From assembly GCA_028716525.1 (NCBI GenBank), contig JAQUPQ010000005.1, forward strand, positions 62,001-126,000: a DNA stretch of 64,000 bases, given 5' to 3'. Below the pieces are notes generated by a model that saw nothing but the letters and a program-made list of their open reading frames with translations, did not search any database and was not told where the DNA came from. This document shows positions 43,851 to 51,932 of the stretch, one piece after another. The position numbers and the translations under genes are program-made. The stretch is from Terriglobia bacterium (GTDB lineage: Bacteria > Acidobacteriota > Terriglobia > JAIQFV01). Position 1 is the first letter of the stretch. Every line of letters starts with the position of its first letter.

Positions 43851-44858
43851 ATGACTCATCGCATTACATTAATTCCCGGCGACGGCATCGGGCCCGAGGT
43901 GGTCGGGGCGGCACGACGCGTCATTGAAGCCACCGGAGTCTCGATCCAGTGGGAAGAAATCAATGCCGGCGGAGAGGCGCTCAAGCGATACGGCAAGCTG
44001 TTGCCGGAGGAGTTGCTGGAAGCCATCAAACGGAACAAAGTCGCCCTGAAGGGGCCGATCACCACTCAAGTCGCGGAGGGATTTCCCAGTCTCAACGTCC
44101 GCCTGCGAAAGATGTTTGATCTGTACGCCAATTTCCGGCCGATCAAGAACCTGCCGAATGTTCCGTGCCGCTTCGGAGATTTGGATTTGATCGTCGTCCG
44201 CGAGAACACCGAAGATCTCTACGCCGGCTTGGAACATGAAGTGGTGCCGGGAGTCGTGGAGAGCTTGAAGATCATTACTGAGAAAGCATCGACGCGCATT
44301 GCGCGCTTTGCCTTTGACTACGCCCGCCAACACCACCGCCGCGAGATCTGCGCCATCCACAAAGCCAACATCATGAAGTTGAGCGACGGCCTGTTTCTGA
44401 ACTGCGTCAGGGCGGTGGCGCAGGAATATTCCGACGTCAAGTATCGCGAACTGATCGTCGACAATACCTGCATGCAGCTGGTTATGAATCCGCAACAATT
44501 CGATATTCTGCTTCTGGAGAATCTCTACGGGGACATCATCTCCGATCTCGGGGCCGGACTGATCGGCGGGCTGGGATTGGTTCCCGGCGCCAACATTGGA
44601 ATCGATGGAGCCATTTTCGAGGCGGTGCATGGTTCCGCGCCCGATATCGCCGGAAAAGGAATTGCCAATCCCACGGCTGTGATGTTGACTTCGGTGCTGA
44701 TGCTTGAGTATCTCAAGGAATCGGAGGCGGCCCGACGCCTGCAAAACGCCATCGAGCAGGTCTATCGCGAGGGAAAGCACCTGACGCGCGATGTCGGCGG
44801 CAGGGCCACGACGGAAGAGTTTACCGATGCAGTGGTCAAAGCTATTAGTGCTCCCTGA
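43851..44858 (+). CDS. NAD-dependent isocitrate dehydrogenase-type beta-decarboxylating dehydrogenase
   Basis: This 335-residue protein has the family opening LIPGDGIGPEV, the substrate loop SLNVRLRKMFDLYANFRP, RENTEDLYAGLEHEV, and the metal and catalytic segments KANIMKLSDGLF, NTCMQLVMNPQQFD and GDIISDLGAGLIGGLG. The Ser and Asn of SLNVRLRK fit isocitrate rather than 3-isopropylmalate. At 335 residues it corresponds to NAD-type (IDH3-like) enzymes. Citrate synthase is encoded 2 kb away on the other strand, which agrees with a TCA-cycle role. Confidence 0.92.
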   Translation: MTHRITLIPGDGIGPEVVGAARRVIEATGVSIQWEEINAGGEALKRYGKLLPEELLEAIKRNKVALKGPITTQVAEGFPSLNVRLRKMFDLYANFRPIKNLPNVPCRFGDLDLIVVRENTEDLYAGLEHEVVPGVVESLKIITEKASTRIARFAFDYARQHHRREICAIHKANIMKLSDGLFLNCVRAVAQEYSDVKYRELIVDNTCMQLVMNPQQFDILLLENLYGDIISDLGAGLIGGLGLVPGANIGIDGAIFEAVHGSAPDIAGKGIANPTAVMLTSVLMLEYLKESEAARRLQNAIEQVYREGKHLTRDVGGRATTEEFTDAVVKAISAP

Positions 44859-44904
44859 AAAAACCCTCACCGCAGAGACGCGGAGACGCAGAGAATTCGC
44901 AGAG

Positions 44905-45294
44905 CTATTCCTTGAAATTTAATACCCTTCTGTGGATGCCGTCCTTCAATACCGGAACATTGAAATTAATAAGAAGCCCTACTGTCCACCCACCCAATCT
45001 CAGGTAAGTTAACAATTGCGCATCATGAACCGGAGCCAGCACTTCCACCGCCTTTATTTCGACGGCGACCAAGCCCTCAACCACAAGGTCCACTCGATAA
45101 CCGCACTCCAATCGGATTCCCTTGTATTCCAGCGGTAAAGCACGCTCGCGATGAAACCGGATGTTTCCGAGCCACAACTCCCGACACAAACACTCCTGAT
45201 AGGCGGATTCCAAGAGCCCCGGTCCCAGCTTACGATGGACTTCCAATGCGGCTCCGATGATCTTCTGTGTAATCAAATTTATGTTTTCACTCAT
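44905..45294 (-). CDS. GxxExxY protein
   Basis: About 129 residues with the family motif [14 protein letters not shown], then [48 protein letters not shown] and [18 protein letters not shown]. This has the PD-(D/E)xK-like core seen in this widespread family of unknown function. I use ATG 45294; the frame extends another 63 codons into repeat DNA and the next gene's leader. It is flanked by inverted copies of the 'ctcaccgcagagacgcggag' word (44868-44895 and 45303-45345), the usual company of these genes. Confidence 0.88.
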   Translation of the reverse strand: MSENINLITQKIIGAALEVHRKLGPGLLESAYQECLCRELWLGNIRFHRERALPLEYKGIRLECGYRVDLVVEGLVAVEIKAVEVLAPVHDAQLLTYLRLGGWTVGLLINFNVPVLKDGIHRRVLNFKE

Positions 45295-45406
45295 CAAGAA
45301 TCCTCTGCGCCACCTCTGCGCCCTCCGCGTCTTTGCGGTTAAAGGAATTCTAAAAACCCCGGTGGATTCACCCCTCCACCGGGAAAGGAGGACTGCAACT
45401 CTCAAA

Positions 45407-45790
45407 TTAGGATTTTTTCGATTTGGAACGGGATATCGGTGTGGGATTGGTGACTTCCAATTTGTTCTCCACACTCTTAACACCGGCCACAGCCTTGGCC
45501 ATGCGCGTGGCGGCGCCTTTTTGTCGACCGGTTTCCACCTTTCCGGTTAATGTCACCACTCCCTCTTTCACCGCAACTTGAATCGACTGTCCCTGAGTGG
45601 ATTTCGCATTCGCGAGTTTCTCCTGAATGGCCGCCTGCAACGAGGCATCGTTGGGCGTCGCTTCGTCAGGTGTCATCAGAGACGGCGAACCGGCGGGGTC
45701 GACGGGCGCAACAGCCGGATGGGATAAAGAAAGCGTCGTAAGAACCGTGAGAAAGACGACCGCCAAAAGCAGGGTTTTGACGAATTTCAT
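45407..45790 (-). CDS. Secreted BON-domain protein
   Basis: A 127-residue protein with a signal peptide (about 1-24) and one BON domain (about 48-117; [52 protein letters not shown]). A short basic tail (SRSKSKKS) ends it. AAAGGAGCGTTT precedes the ATG. BON proteins bind phospholipid or peptidoglycan and help keep the envelope stable. Confidence 0.92.
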   Translation of the reverse strand: MKFVKTLLLAVVFLTVLTTLSLSHPAVAPVDPAGSPSLMTPDEATPNDASLQAAIQEKLANAKSTQGQSIQVAVKEGVVTLTGKVETGRQKGAATRMAKAVAGVKSVENKLEVTNPTPISRSKSKKS

Positions 45791-45951
45791 AAACGCTCCT
45801 TTGCGGCACAGAGAATCACCGCAGCTGCGGGGGTAGGTTTTCGGGGGACCAAACGTCTGGGGGGAACGGCATTAAGCAGACTTGCGATTCACACCTTACC
45901 AGATTAAGATGCCCAAAACAAGGTTCAGTCAGGCGCCAACAAAGGGGACTC

Positions 45952-46692
45952 ATGGACAACCGCATCGCTGTATACATCGATTTCGACAACATGGTGCTGA
46001 GCTTGCGCGAAGAAGAAACATTTCAAGTGGAACTCATTCTGGATCGGCTGAAGGAGAAGGGCAAAATTCTTCTCAAGCGCGCCTATGCCGACTGGACGCG
46101 CTTTCAGAAGTATCAGCGCCCTCTCCAGGAAAACGGCATCGAGATGATTGAAATGCCCACGCGCGGCATTCAGCAGAAAAACGCCGCCGATATCAAGATC
46201 GTGATCGACGCGCTGGAAACCGCCTTCGCGCGCAATTATGTGGATATCTTCGCCATCGTCTCGGGGGACAGCGATTTCACACCGCTGGTGTCCAAGCTGC
46301 GGGAATACAACAAAACGGTCATCGGCTTCGGACACCAAAAAACCACCAATCGCCTGCTGATCGATCAGTGCGATGAGTTCATCTTCTACGATGCCTTGGT
46401 GCGCGCCAAGAGCGGACGGCGGCCGGCACAACGAGGGCGCGAGAACATTGCCCCGGAACCGCACTTCGAATTATTGCGTGACGCCATGGCCGCTCTCGAA
46501 CGGGAAGGCATTGCGGAACCCCATTTTTCCCACGTCAAACAATTCATGCTTCGAAAGAACCCGGCATTTGACGAGAACGGCCTGGGTTACAAGACCTTCG
46601 GAAAGTTTCTGGAAGCGGCCCAACGAAAGGGCGTCATCAAGATCGTTCGGGACAAGAAGCAGAATATCTCAAAGGTTGAAAGTCTGGATTAA
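45952..46692 (+). CDS. NYN/LabA-type ribonuclease-like protein with OST-HTH domain
   Basis: A 246-residue protein. An N-terminal NYN (PIN-like) domain has its acidic residues in VYIDFDNM, AADIKIVIDAL and IVSGDSDFTPLV. The C-terminal part (about 168-245; LLRDAMAALEREG, HFSHVKQFMLRKNPAFDENGLGYKTFGKFL) is an OST-HTH/LOTUS RNA-binding domain. It probably cuts or monitors RNA; the target is unknown. An AAAGGGGACTC sequence precedes the ATG. Confidence 0.92.
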   Translation: MDNRIAVYIDFDNMVLSLREEETFQVELILDRLKEKGKILLKRAYADWTRFQKYQRPLQENGIEMIEMPTRGIQQKNAADIKIVIDALETAFARNYVDIFAIVSGDSDFTPLVSKLREYNKTVIGFGHQKTTNRLLIDQCDEFIFYDALVRAKSGRRPAQRGRENIAPEPHFELLRDAMAALEREGIAEPHFSHVKQFMLRKNPAFDENGLGYKTFGKFLEAAQRKGVIKIVRDKKQNISKVESLD

Positions 46693-46795
46693 AAAAGTCT
46701 CACCGCAGAGACGCCGAGCACGCGGAGAAACGCAGAGTAAATCTCAGCGCCCTCTGCGCCTTTGCGGTGAATGAAATGTAAAAGAACTCCATTCT

Positions 46796-48085
46796 CTACT
46801 TCCTTTTCACAATCGGCACGTAGGGCCGCTCGGCATGTCCCAGGAAGAGCTGCCGCGGACGCGCAATTCTCTGCTCCGGGTCCAGGATCAACTCTTCCCA
46901 CTGCGCGATCCAACCGGAAGCCCGCGGGATGGCAAACAGCACCGGAAACATATCCAGGGGAAATCCCATGGCCTGATAGATCAAACCGGAATAGAAATCC
47001 ACATTGGGATAGAGCTTGCGTTTGACGAAGTACTCGTCCTCGAGCGCAATCCGCTCCAGCTCCAGCGCAATCTTCAGCAATGGGTTGACGCCGGTCACTT
47101 CGAATACCTGATCGGCCAGGCGTTTAATCACCTTGGCGCGGGGATCGTAATTCTTGTAAACGCGGTGTCCAAATCCCATCAACCGGCCTTCCCCGGCCTT
47201 GGCTTTCTTGATGAACTCCGGAACCCGGTCGATCGATCCGATCTGCTGGAGCATGTGCAGAACTTCCTCATTGGCCCCGCCATGGAGCGGTCCGTAGAGG
47301 GCGGCTGCCGCGGCGGCAATGGCGGAATAAGGATCCACGTGGGAGCTGCCCACACTGCGCATGGCATTGGCACTGCAATTTTGCTCGTGGTCGGCATGCA
47401 GGATAAACAGGACATCCAAGGCCTTCTCCAGCACGGGATGCGGCCGGTACTTTACCTCCGTCATCTTGAACATCATGTTGAGCAAATTCCCGGTATAACT
47501 CAGATCGTTGTCGGGATAGGCATAGGGCATCCCGATGGAATGTCGGTAGGCAAAAGCGGCCAGCGTAATCATTTTGCCGATCAGCCGCCAGGTCTGTTTG
47601 CGCCGCAATTCTTCATCAAAGATATTCTTGGCATCGGGATAAAATGTCGACAGCGCTGCCACGGTCGACACCAGCATGCCCATGGGATGAGCATCGTGGT
47701 GAAATCCGTCCATCAACTTTTTGATGTTCTCGTGAATGATGGTGTGATGAATGACGTTGTCGTGCCACTCGTTGAGTTGAGCCTGGGTGGGCAGCTCCCC
47801 GTACAAGATCAAGTAGGCCGTCTCCAGATAGGTGGACTGCTCCGCCAACTGATCGATGGGGTAGCCGCGGTACCGTAATATGCCTTTGTCGCCGTCAATG
47901 AAGGTGATCTTGCTCTTGCAGGCTGCCGTATTCATGAAGGCCGGATCGTAGGTCATCAGACCAAAATCGTCGTCCCCCACCTTGATCTGGCGCAAATCCA
48001 TGGCGCGGATGGCGCCGTTCTCAACGGGCACTTCGTACTTCTTCCCGGTGCGATTGTCGATGATCGTCAGCGTATTGGAGGCCAT
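46796..48085 (-). CDS. gltA: Citrate synthase (type II)
   Basis: About 429 residues, the usual length of a hexameric type II enzyme. The catalytic residues lie in DHEQNCSANAMRSVGSSHVDPYSAIAAA (His), ALYGPLHGGANEEVL (His) and PRASGWIAQWEELI near the end; the MGFGHRVYKNYDPRA loop is intact. It condenses acetyl-CoA and oxaloacetate in the TCA cycle. I use ATG 48085, preceded by AAGGAGAAACG; the longer frame upstream is leader DNA. Confidence 0.96.
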   Translation of the reverse strand: MASNTLTIIDNRTGKKYEVPVENGAIRAMDLRQIKVGDDDFGLMTYDPAFMNTAACKSKITFIDGDKGILRYRGYPIDQLAEQSTYLETAYLILYGELPTQAQLNEWHDNVIHHTIIHENIKKLMDGFHHDAHPMGMLVSTVAALSTFYPDAKNIFDEELRRKQTWRLIGKMITLAAFAYRHSIGMPYAYPDNDLSYTGNLLNMMFKMTEVKYRPHPVLEKALDVLFILHADHEQNCSANAMRSVGSSHVDPYSAIAAAAAALYGPLHGGANEEVLHMLQQIGSIDRVPEFIKKAKAGEGRLMGFGHRVYKNYDPRAKVIKRLADQVFEVTGVNPLLKIALELERIALEDEYFVKRKLYPNVDFYSGLIYQAMGFPLDMFPVLFAIPRASGWIAQWEELILDPEQRIARPRQLFLGHAERPYVPIVKRK

Positions 48086-48404
48086 TCGTTTCTCCTTGAA
48101 AGGTCGGCTCGAACTCGCACTCGGCGGGGACGGAACGCTCCTCCGTGCGAGACGGAGTTTGTGAAAGAATTTATTATACTGAATTCCTGCCGTGTGGCGC
48201 GAATTCGTTTTAAAAGGGCCGCTATCCCTCAGCGCCGCGAGCATTTCTTTTCCAATTGAAAGGCCCTCCTAAAACCCTTATGATGAACCACCCTTCAAGG
48301 GAGGCTGTAATCAAATCCGCGCTGAAGGGCACGCAGAAAAAACAATAACGCTCGAGCCCCTCACCCTGAGGCGGCTGACCGGTTGGGCTTTGCAAGGAGA
48401 TCCC
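48086..48404. other. Divergent intergenic region between gltA and the acyl-CoA dehydrogenase gene
   Basis: About 320 bases that must contain both promoters. I find no confident regulatory site, repeat or small gene. Confidence 0.4.
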
Positions 48405-49604
48405 ATGGATGAACTGTTGACCAAAGAAAATTTGGATTATCGCGGCCGTGCCCGCGAAGTCGCGGAGAAGTATGTCCGTCCCATCGCCGCCGAGCTGGAT
48501 CGGGAGGCCCGCTACCCCTGGGAAATTGTGGAGCGGCTCAAGGAATATCAGCTCATGGGCGAATGGATTCCCAAGGAATATGGCGGTGGAGGCGGCGGAG
48601 TTTTGAATTTGTGCATCATCGTCGAGGAACTCTCGCGCGCCTGCGGCGGCGTGGGTGTGGCTTATGCCGTCAACGCGCTGGGCTCGTTTCCGATCATTTT
48701 TGGGGGAACTGAAGACCAAAAACAGCGCTGGCTGCCGGACATCGCGAAAGGCCAACGCCTCATCAGTTTTGGTCTCTCGGAGCCCACGGCCGGAAGCGAC
48801 GCCGCCAGCCTTAAGACTCGCGCGGAAAGAAACGGCGCTTTCTACGTTTTGAATGGCGACAAGAAATGGAACACCAACGGCGGCGCTGCTGAAATCTATA
48901 CCATCTTCTGTGTCACCAACCCGGAACGGGGAACGCGTGGCATCAGCGCCATCGTGGCCGAGAAAGGAATGCCGGGATTTGAGATCGGGCGGAAGGAAGA
49001 TTTGATGGGCATCCGCTGCGTCAGTGTCCACAACCTGCACTTCCGCAACTGCCGAATTCCCGAGGGGAATTTACTGGGAGGCAAGGAAGGCTTGGGGTTT
49101 GCTCATGCCATGCAGACGCTGGATTTCGCCCGGCCCGGTGTGGCGGCTCAAGCCGTGGGGCTGGCGCAAGGCGCCTTGGAGCTGGCTTTAGAATATGCCC
49201 GCGGTCGGGAGCAATTCGGACAGGCCATCGCATCGTTTCAAGGATTACAGTGGATGCTCGCCGACATGGCGACGCAGGTGGAAGCGGCACGACAATTGGT
49301 GTACTACTCGGCCCGGCTGCTCGATGCCGGCGCCAAAAATGTCTCCAAGATTGCCGCCATGGCCAAAGTGTTCGCCACCGATACGGCTATGAAAGTGACC
49401 ACCGACGCCGTGCAGATTTTCGGCGGGTACGGATACTGCAAAGATTATCCCATCGAGAAATACATGCGCGATGCCAAGATTACGCAGATTTATGAAGGCA
49501 CCAATCAGATTCAGCGCCTCGTGATTGCACGCAATTTGATCAAGGAATCGGCTTCGATGGAGCCCAAGCTGGCCGAAATGAAGGAACCGGCCGCGGTGAG
49601 TTAA
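48405..49604 (+). CDS. Acyl-CoA dehydrogenase
   Basis: About 399 residues with the standard architecture: helical N-domain, FAD/substrate segment SFGLSEPTAGSDAAS, NGDKKWNTNGG, the C-domain with GREQFGQAIASFQGLQWMLADM and VQIFGGYGYCKDYPIEKYMRDAKITQIYEGTNQIQR. The catalytic Glu is the one in YEGTNQIQ. It oxidises acyl-CoA and passes electrons to ETF. The start has AAGGAGATCCC. ETF genes are not nearby, so chain-length preference cannot be judged. Confidence 0.95.
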   Translation: MDELLTKENLDYRGRAREVAEKYVRPIAAELDREARYPWEIVERLKEYQLMGEWIPKEYGGGGGGVLNLCIIVEELSRACGGVGVAYAVNALGSFPIIFGGTEDQKQRWLPDIAKGQRLISFGLSEPTAGSDAASLKTRAERNGAFYVLNGDKKWNTNGGAAEIYTIFCVTNPERGTRGISAIVAEKGMPGFEIGRKEDLMGIRCVSVHNLHFRNCRIPEGNLLGGKEGLGFAHAMQTLDFARPGVAAQAVGLAQGALELALEYARGREQFGQAIASFQGLQWMLADMATQVEAARQLVYYSARLLDAGAKNVSKIAAMAKVFATDTAMKVTTDAVQIFGGYGYCKDYPIEKYMRDAKITQIYEGTNQIQRLVIARNLIKESASMEPKLAEMKEPAAVS

Positions 49605-49747
49605 TCACGGAAGTTGAAATCAATCAGGAAACCCGGAATGCAGGAGAGCAAGGTCTAGAACAAGAACCCCGGAAAATCTTCTTCGTTAACCTCTTTGGGT
49701 TTGGTCCTCTGGGCTTCCTGGCTTCCTCATCTCATTTTGTTTGGCGT

Positions 49748-51496
49748 TTATTTTTTCACACTCCAACCCATCTCATACATCCCCGGCAAACTGATCGGCA
49801 ATTTTCCCCGAAAAGGAATCTCCCCCGTCAAGGCCTCGACTGCTGCCACTTCCGCATCGGGAAAAATTTCGAACGTCAGCACAAAGGCCGGCAGTTCAGG
49901 AACCGACATGGGGATATAGGGATTTCCAAACACGGTGGTCACGACCGGTTTGCTGAGGGTCGCCAGTTGTTTCAAAAAAAACGTTTCGTTCTGGGTCAGA
50001 TCGATGGAGCCTCGATAAGAGGCCACGCGCGCAAAGGTGTTGATGAGAATGCAGTCGAAATCCGGCGCCACCTTTCGGATGACATCAAATTCCGGCAGCG
50101 TGCTGAGATCAGATATTTCAAAAACCATGGAAGCCGGATGTCGTTTCTGAAATTCCCGCACAAAGGTTCCGCCGGGTTTGCCCTCGCGCCAGCCTCCCGC
50201 ACTGTCGTACACATTCAGGATTAGCACGCGGTCCGTGGGCTTCATTTTTAACGGAAGAACGTTCTTGTCATCCTTGATCAACGTCATGGCGTTTTCGGCG
50301 ATATCGCGCGCCACCTTGAGATGAGGCTGCGTGGACACCATGGCGTCGAGTTGGCTGATATCGGTCTTGTCGTTCTCATAGAGTCCCAGCCGCGCCTTGG
50401 CTTCGAGGATGCGACGCACCGACTGGTCGATGCGATCCTGTGTGATGGCCCCGGTTTCGAGGGCCTTCTTCAGCGCATTGAAGGACGTGGCCACATCCGG
50501 GGTGAACAAGACGAAGTCAGCGCCGGCCTGGACGGCCCGCACGGTGGCCACATCGTTGGGAAAACCACTGGTGACGCCTTTCATATCCATGGCATCGGTG
50601 AAGATTAGATTTTTGAATTTCAATTCATTGCGCAGCAAGCCCGTCAAAATATTCTTTGAAAGTGTCGCGGGGACGCCCTTTTCCGGCTCCAAAGCGGGAA
50701 AATAAATGTGCGCGCTCATGACGGCATCCACACCGGCATCGATGGCCGCTTTAAACGGCGGCAGCTCCACCTTCTCGAGGCGCGCTTTGTCGATGGTCAA
50801 GGTCGGCAACTGCAGGTGCGTGTCCTCGCTGGTGTCGCCGTGGCCGGGAAAATGTTTGGCCGTGGCCAGCAGGCCTCCATCGTGGGCGCCGCGAATATAT
50901 GCCAGCGCCATCTTTTCGACTGAATCGACCGACTCACCGAACGATCGGATGTTGATGATGGGATTACGGGGATTGTTGTTGACATCGACCACCGGATAAA
51001 AATTAATCCCGACGCCCAGGGCCCGGCCCTCCGCAGCCGCCACCTTGCCGGCTTCATACGCCAACTCGGGATTGCCGGTGGCCCCGATCATCATGGCGCG
51101 CGGCAGTCGCGTGGCATCTCGAAATTGATATCCCACCCCGCCTTCAAAATCGGCCGTAATCAGCAGCGGCACCTTGGCCAGTTCCTGCATGCGATTGATC
51201 AACAAAGCTCCGCTGACCAGTTCGTTGCCGAAAACATGATAGGCGCCCACATGATACTTTTCGATGTTTTCGCGAATTTTCTCAAAGGCATCGCTATCGA
51301 CAGCCGTGAACTGGGCAGTCGCCACCGGCACGAGCAGTTGTCCGATTCTTTCATCGGGAGTCATGGATTTAAACGTGGACTCCACCCAGACCCGGGCCTG
51401 CGGGGTTAAGGGCACGTTGCCTAATCCCTGCGCCATGACACTCGCTCCTGCCAAACCGCAAAACAGAAATCCAAGTAAAATGCCCCGGCGTTTCAT
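49748..51496 (-). CDS. Secreted glycoside hydrolase family 3 protein (beta-N-acetylhexosaminidase-like)
   Basis: A 582-residue protein with a signal peptide (about 1-22), a GH3 N-domain with ADFEGGVGYQFRDATRLP and the NagZ-type motif KHFPGHGDTSEDTHL (His/Asp acid-base). The nucleophile is in LIFTDAMDMKG, and a C-terminal GH3 domain follows. NagZ-like enzymes remove N-acetylglucosamine from peptidoglycan fragments or chitin. The signal sequence places it in the periplasm or outside. Confidence 0.93.
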   Translation of the reverse strand: MKRRGILLGFLFCGLAGASVMAQGLGNVPLTPQARVWVESTFKSMTPDERIGQLLVPVATAQFTAVDSDAFEKIRENIEKYHVGAYHVFGNELVSGALLINRMQELAKVPLLITADFEGGVGYQFRDATRLPRAMMIGATGNPELAYEAGKVAAAEGRALGVGINFYPVVDVNNNPRNPIINIRSFGESVDSVEKMALAYIRGAHDGGLLATAKHFPGHGDTSEDTHLQLPTLTIDKARLEKVELPPFKAAIDAGVDAVMSAHIYFPALEPEKGVPATLSKNILTGLLRNELKFKNLIFTDAMDMKGVTSGFPNDVATVRAVQAGADFVLFTPDVATSFNALKKALETGAITQDRIDQSVRRILEAKARLGLYENDKTDISQLDAMVSTQPHLKVARDIAENAMTLIKDDKNVLPLKMKPTDRVLILNVYDSAGGWREGKPGGTFVREFQKRHPASMVFEISDLSTLPEFDVIRKVAPDFDCILINTFARVASYRGSIDLTQNETFFLKQLATLSKPVVTTVFGNPYIPMSVPELPAFVLTFEIFPDAEVAAVEALTGEIPFRGKLPISLPGMYEMGWSVKK

Positions 51497-51885
51497 GAGT
51501 TATGCCTCCATCAAAAGGACAGAGCTGAAGCCAGAATGAAGGGTGAACGAAGTTGCCCGGCAACCAGCTCCAGAGCCGCCGCGCAATGGACAAGCATAAC
51601 ATAGGGTCGAGACTTATTGCGTTGAGTCCAACAGGTAAACACATTCCAAGCCCTAAGAGCCAAACTCCAAATAATCTCCAAGTTCCAGACTCCAAACGAT
51701 GGCGATCTTGAGAAATTACCCTCTATCAAGGACCATTTTGGATTTTGGAAGTTAACGATTGGAATTTAACTGGGGTATGGAATTTGACACTCTGAATATC
51801 CAGTGGTTGCCTTTTACTGCAATGTTCAGGGTCACGCGCAGGCTGCGGGCTGATTACTGATGGCTGATAGCTAGTGCTCGTGAAG
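51497..51885. other. Intergenic with dispersed words
   Basis: Contains ccaaactccaaataatctcc-type words (51640-51700) and a ggctgatagctagtgctcg word near 51860 related to other window repeats. No gene is supported. Confidence 0.45.
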
Positions 51886-51926
51886 ACAAAAAAAGAGCGC
51901 TCCGATGCTTTCATATCGGAGCGCTC
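51886..51926 (-). terminator. Intrinsic terminator of the ribonucleotide reductase gene
   Basis: On the minus strand, GAGCGCTCCGAT and ATCGGAGCGCTC (51915-51926 and 51895-51906) form a 12-bp stem followed by a T-run. It is located just after the nrdJ stop. Confidence 0.93.
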
Positions 51927-51932
51927 GGCAGA

